Source: CAYSND01 sp964642235 (GTDB taxonomy: Bacteria > Bacteroidota > Bacteroidia > Bacteroidales > UBA932). Taken from it: 7,312 nucleotides of DNA. Positions 6,246 through 7,312 of this stretch are shown here, piece by piece. Location of the stretch: positions 1 to 7,312 of the forward strand of contig CAZXOP010000097.1 of assembly GCA_964642235.1 (NCBI GenBank), read 5' to 3'. A model generated the notes under the pieces. The model did no database searches. It was not told the DNA's origin and saw only the letters and a program-made list of their open reading frames with translations. The position numbers and the translations under genes are program-made. Positions within the stretch are counted from its first letter, which is position 1; each line of letters starts with the position of its first letter.

Positions 6246-6321
6246 ACACATGGTTTTGGCGGTAACATGGTCGCGATTATAGGGGAGGGTGGAAAAATAC
6301 AGGGGTTTTCAGTCCGGAAAA

Positions 6322-6384
6322 TTGACCTCAACACTATACACCCTCACAGAAGGCTCTCTGAATGAGGTCGGATGTTGAGGTCAA
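6322..6384. repeat. Inverted-repeat unit 6 (subfamily D)
   Basis: Perfect 12-bp arms TTGACCTCAACA (6322-6333) and TGTTGAGGTCAA (6373-6384), the longest uninterrupted arms of the array, with a 39-bp spacer. The spacer has its own CCTCA/TGAGG pairing. Confidence 0.75.
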
Positions 6385-6415
6385 GAGAGAAAGGACTCTG
6401 GAGAGTGTTTTGATT

Positions 6416-6478
6416 CCAACCTCAACACATCCACCCCCTACAGAAGGCTCTGTGAATGGAGCTTGATGTTAAGGTCGG
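6416..6478. repeat. Inverted-repeat unit 7 (subfamily D)
   Basis: Arms ACCTCAACA (6419-6427) and TGTTAAGGT (6467-6475) have one mismatch and the same 39-bp spacer length as unit 6; CC/GG pairing outside extends the unit to 6416-6478. The spacers of units 6 and 7 share CAGAAGGCTCT; here it forms ACAGA-AGGC-TCTGT. Confidence 0.7.
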
Positions 6479-6919
6479 GGAGGATATAGGAGGGGATAGA
6501 AAAAAAGCAATTAACCAAACAAAGTTTGGTGTCTCTAGAGAGACCGCTGCNNNNNNNNNNNNNNNNNNNNNNNNNNNNNNNNNNNNNNNNNNNNNNNNNN
6601 NNNNNNNNNNNNNNNNNNNNNNNNNNNNNNNNNNNNNNNNNNNNNNNNNNGCGGAAGAGATAAGCAGCGTGAATCCTCCTCCCCGCTGGGGAGGACCCAG
6701 GAGGGAATAGAAAAAAAGCAATTAACCAAACAAAGTTTGGTGTCTCTAGAGAGACCGCTGCGGCTCGGGCTTACGGAGTGCATGTAACCAAAAGTTCTGA
6801 GCTTCAAAACTTGAAGAAACTCCCCAAAAAACACCAAACCAAACATAAAGTAAGCGGAAGAGATAAGCAGCGTGAATCCTCCTCCCCGCTGGGGAGGACC
6901 CAGGAGGGGATAGAAAAAA
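6477..6919. repeat. 203-bp tandem repeat interrupted by an assembly gap
   Basis: GCGGAAGAGATAAGCAGCG recurs at 6651 and 6854, a period of 203 bp. The segment from AGGGGATAG to GACCGCTGC before the gap (6491-6550) recurs after it (to 6761). A left edge near 6477 and a right edge near 6919 are where the similarity stops. Each unit carries several hairpins: TCCTCCCC-GCT-GGGGAGGA (6677-6695, 6880-6898), ACCAAAC-AAA-GTTTGGT (6514-6530, 6725-6741), the palindrome TCTCTAGAGA, and CTTCAA-AAC-TTGAAG (6802-6816). No coding sequence is convincing. Confidence 0.85.
6551..6650. other. Assembly gap of 100 N
   Basis: Exactly 100 N, a common placeholder length. It falls inside the 203-bp tandem repeat. The repeat phase on the two sides predicts a true length of 92 bp, or 92 plus a multiple of 203. 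Confidence 0.9.
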
Positions 6920-6960
6920 GGGATTTTGCCTCCGGCATTCCCCCAACGCCTGCGGCGGGC

Positions 6961-7023
6961 TTGCTTAAAAGCAAAAAAAGCACTCTGCTTCGTATACTCG
7001 CAGAGGCTTCCTTTTTATTCCTC
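6961..7023. repeat. Cluster of short hairpins, possible plus-strand terminator
   Basis: Two hairpins follow one another: TTGCTT-AA-AAGCAA (6961-6974), and AAGC-A-CTCTGC paired with GCAGAGGCTT (6978-7009), a 10-bp stem with one bulged A followed by CCTTTTT. The second could stop transcripts coming from the left. Alternatively these are decayed repeats. Confidence 0.35.
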
Positions 7024-7069
7024 TTTCACTTATGGAAGCAAGCTTCCAACGTGAGGCGAGGAATAAAAA
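7012..7069. repeat. 12-bp inverted repeat enclosing a palindrome
   Basis: TTTTTATTCCTC (7012-7023) pairs perfectly with GAGGAATAAAAA (7058-7069). The 34-bp interior holds GGAAGC-AA-GCTTCC (7034-7047). The right arm shares its A-tract with the tRNA terminator, so the two hairpins are mutually exclusive. Confidence 0.55.
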
Positions 7070-7092
7070 AAGCGTCTTTCGACGCTTTTTTT
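7065..7092 (-). terminator. Intrinsic terminator of tRNA-Ser
   Basis: A perfect 12-bp stem, seven A plus GCGTC against GACGC plus seven T, with a 4-nt loop. On the minus strand it begins 7 nt past the tRNA 3' end and finishes in a T-run. The symmetry means it could also terminate plus-strand transcription. Confidence 0.85.
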
Positions 7093-7099
7093 GCTTTTG

Positions 7100-7186
7100 C
7101 GGTGAGAGGGGGATTCGAACCCCCGGAACCGTTTCCAGTTCGGCAGTTTAGCAAACTGCTGGTTTTAGCCACTCACCCACCTCACC
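7100..7186 (-). tRNA. tRNA-Ser (anticodon GCU)
   Basis: An 87-nt tRNA read on the minus strand. Acceptor stem GGTGAGG/TCTCACC (with a G-T pair at position 7), 3-bp D stem, anticodon stem GCAGT/ACTGC around loop TTGCTAA with anticodon GCT (7150-7152), a long class II variable arm with GAAC/GTTC pairing, and T arm GGGGG-TTCGAAT-CCCCC. The discriminator base is G, as expected for serine tRNAs. It decodes AGC and AGU. The CCA end is not encoded and must be added by the nucleotidyltransferase. Confidence 0.96.
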
Positions 7187-7196
7187 AAAAGGAGTG

Positions 7197-7204
7197 CAAA
7201 GGTA
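7197..7204 (-). promoter_or_regulatory. -7 promoter box of tRNA-Ser
   Basis: TACCTTTG on the minus strand matches TAnnTTTG exactly and ends 10 nt before the mature tRNA 5' end, giving a short 5' leader for RNase P to remove. The -33 position falls in a T-rich run (7218-7227 region) without a clean TTTG. Confidence 0.65.
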
Positions 7205-7291
7205 AAATAGAATTGTGAAAAAAAAAAGTGGTTTAGGGGTACTTTGAGATAATTACCTGACTATTAGTTATATAAAATTCTAATTTTCTAT

Positions 7292-7311
7292 TACTAACAA
7301 ATATGTTAGTA
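7292..7311. repeat. Hairpin at the window edge
   Basis: TACTAACA-AATA-TGTTAGTA: 8-bp perfect arms and a 4-nt loop in very AT-rich sequence. It could belong to a gene beyond the window; nothing more can be said from here. Confidence 0.4.
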
Positions 7312-7312
7312 T

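Larger units (their letters stand above)
5735..7064. other. Gene-free, repeat-rich stretch
   Basis: I find no credible coding region here: the open frames are short, overlap repeats and have no promoter box or recognisable domain. In order it holds an AT-rich tail after the nuclease gene, one GTCATTGC element (5811-5836), seven inverted-repeat units (5845-6475), an 18-bp palindrome (6183-6200), a 203-bp tandem repeat with a 100-N gap (6477-6919) and nested hairpins up to the tRNA terminator. Confidence 0.75.

Noticed and set aside
5845..6475. CRISPR array
   Set aside because: The repeated parts are paired arms that change between units, the spacers are related within subfamilies, and no cas gene is present.
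5845..6475. Integron attC sites
   Set aside because: Arms of units 6 and 7 resemble GTTRRRY/RYYYAAC but fail at the end base. The units are 14-76 bp apart with no cassettes between them, and no integrase is seen.
6551..6650. Biological insert at the gap
   Set aside because: The 100 N are a placeholder; phase of the repeat on both sides is consistent with plain repeat sequence.
6422..7218. Several open frames on both strands, two of them spanning the N gap and one running through the tRNA
   Set aside because: They are made of the 203-bp repeat, unknown bases, or the antisense of tRNA-Ser.

Overview
The window looks like a piece of a Bacteroidota (Bacteroidales-like) chromosome. Three features point this way. 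Exact matches to the Bacteroidota -7 promoter box TAnnTTTG lie in front of a response regulator, a nuclease gene and a tRNA gene. The regulatory genes are of the LytS/LytTR type common in that phylum, and the tRNA gene does not encode its CCA end. Genus cannot be fixed from the sequence.

Layout: (1) 1-1227, minus strand: an SLC45/GPH-type MFS sugar transporter whose C-terminus is cut by the window edge. (2) 1372-2124, plus: a LytTR-family response regulator, divergent from the transporter. (3) 2153-4324, minus: a three-gene unit read in the order 4-helix membrane protein, LytS/YehU-type membrane histidine kinase, Cys-rich lipoprotein; it converges on the response regulator. The kinase and regulator are probably partners, although the lipoprotein gene lies between them. 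The membrane-protein and kinase reading frames overlap by 16 bp at an A6 run and may be one gene. (4) 4406-4598: a degenerate 21-bp tandem repeat built on GTCATTGC. (5) 4691-5734, plus: an intact DUF1016/YhcG-type PDDEXK nuclease gene, bracketed by two copies of a 26-bp GTCATTGC-N12-GCAATC element. (6) 5735-7064: about 1.3 kb with no credible gene, almost entirely repeats. It holds seven inverted-repeat units in covarying subfamilies (5845-6475), a perfect 18-bp palindrome, a 203-bp tandem repeat interrupted by a 100-N assembly gap, and nested hairpins. (7) A strong terminator and tRNA-Ser(GCU) on the minus strand (7065-7186), with a promoter at 7197-7204.

The left half reads as ordinary chromosome: sugar uptake next to an envelope-sensing two-component system. 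The right half reads as an accessory region: a lone defence-type nuclease in a repeat-rich stretch that ends at a tRNA gene. The seven-unit inverted-repeat array is the least explained part. Its arms differ in sequence between subfamilies but stay complementary within each unit, and the arm-to-arm distance is fixed within each subfamily.
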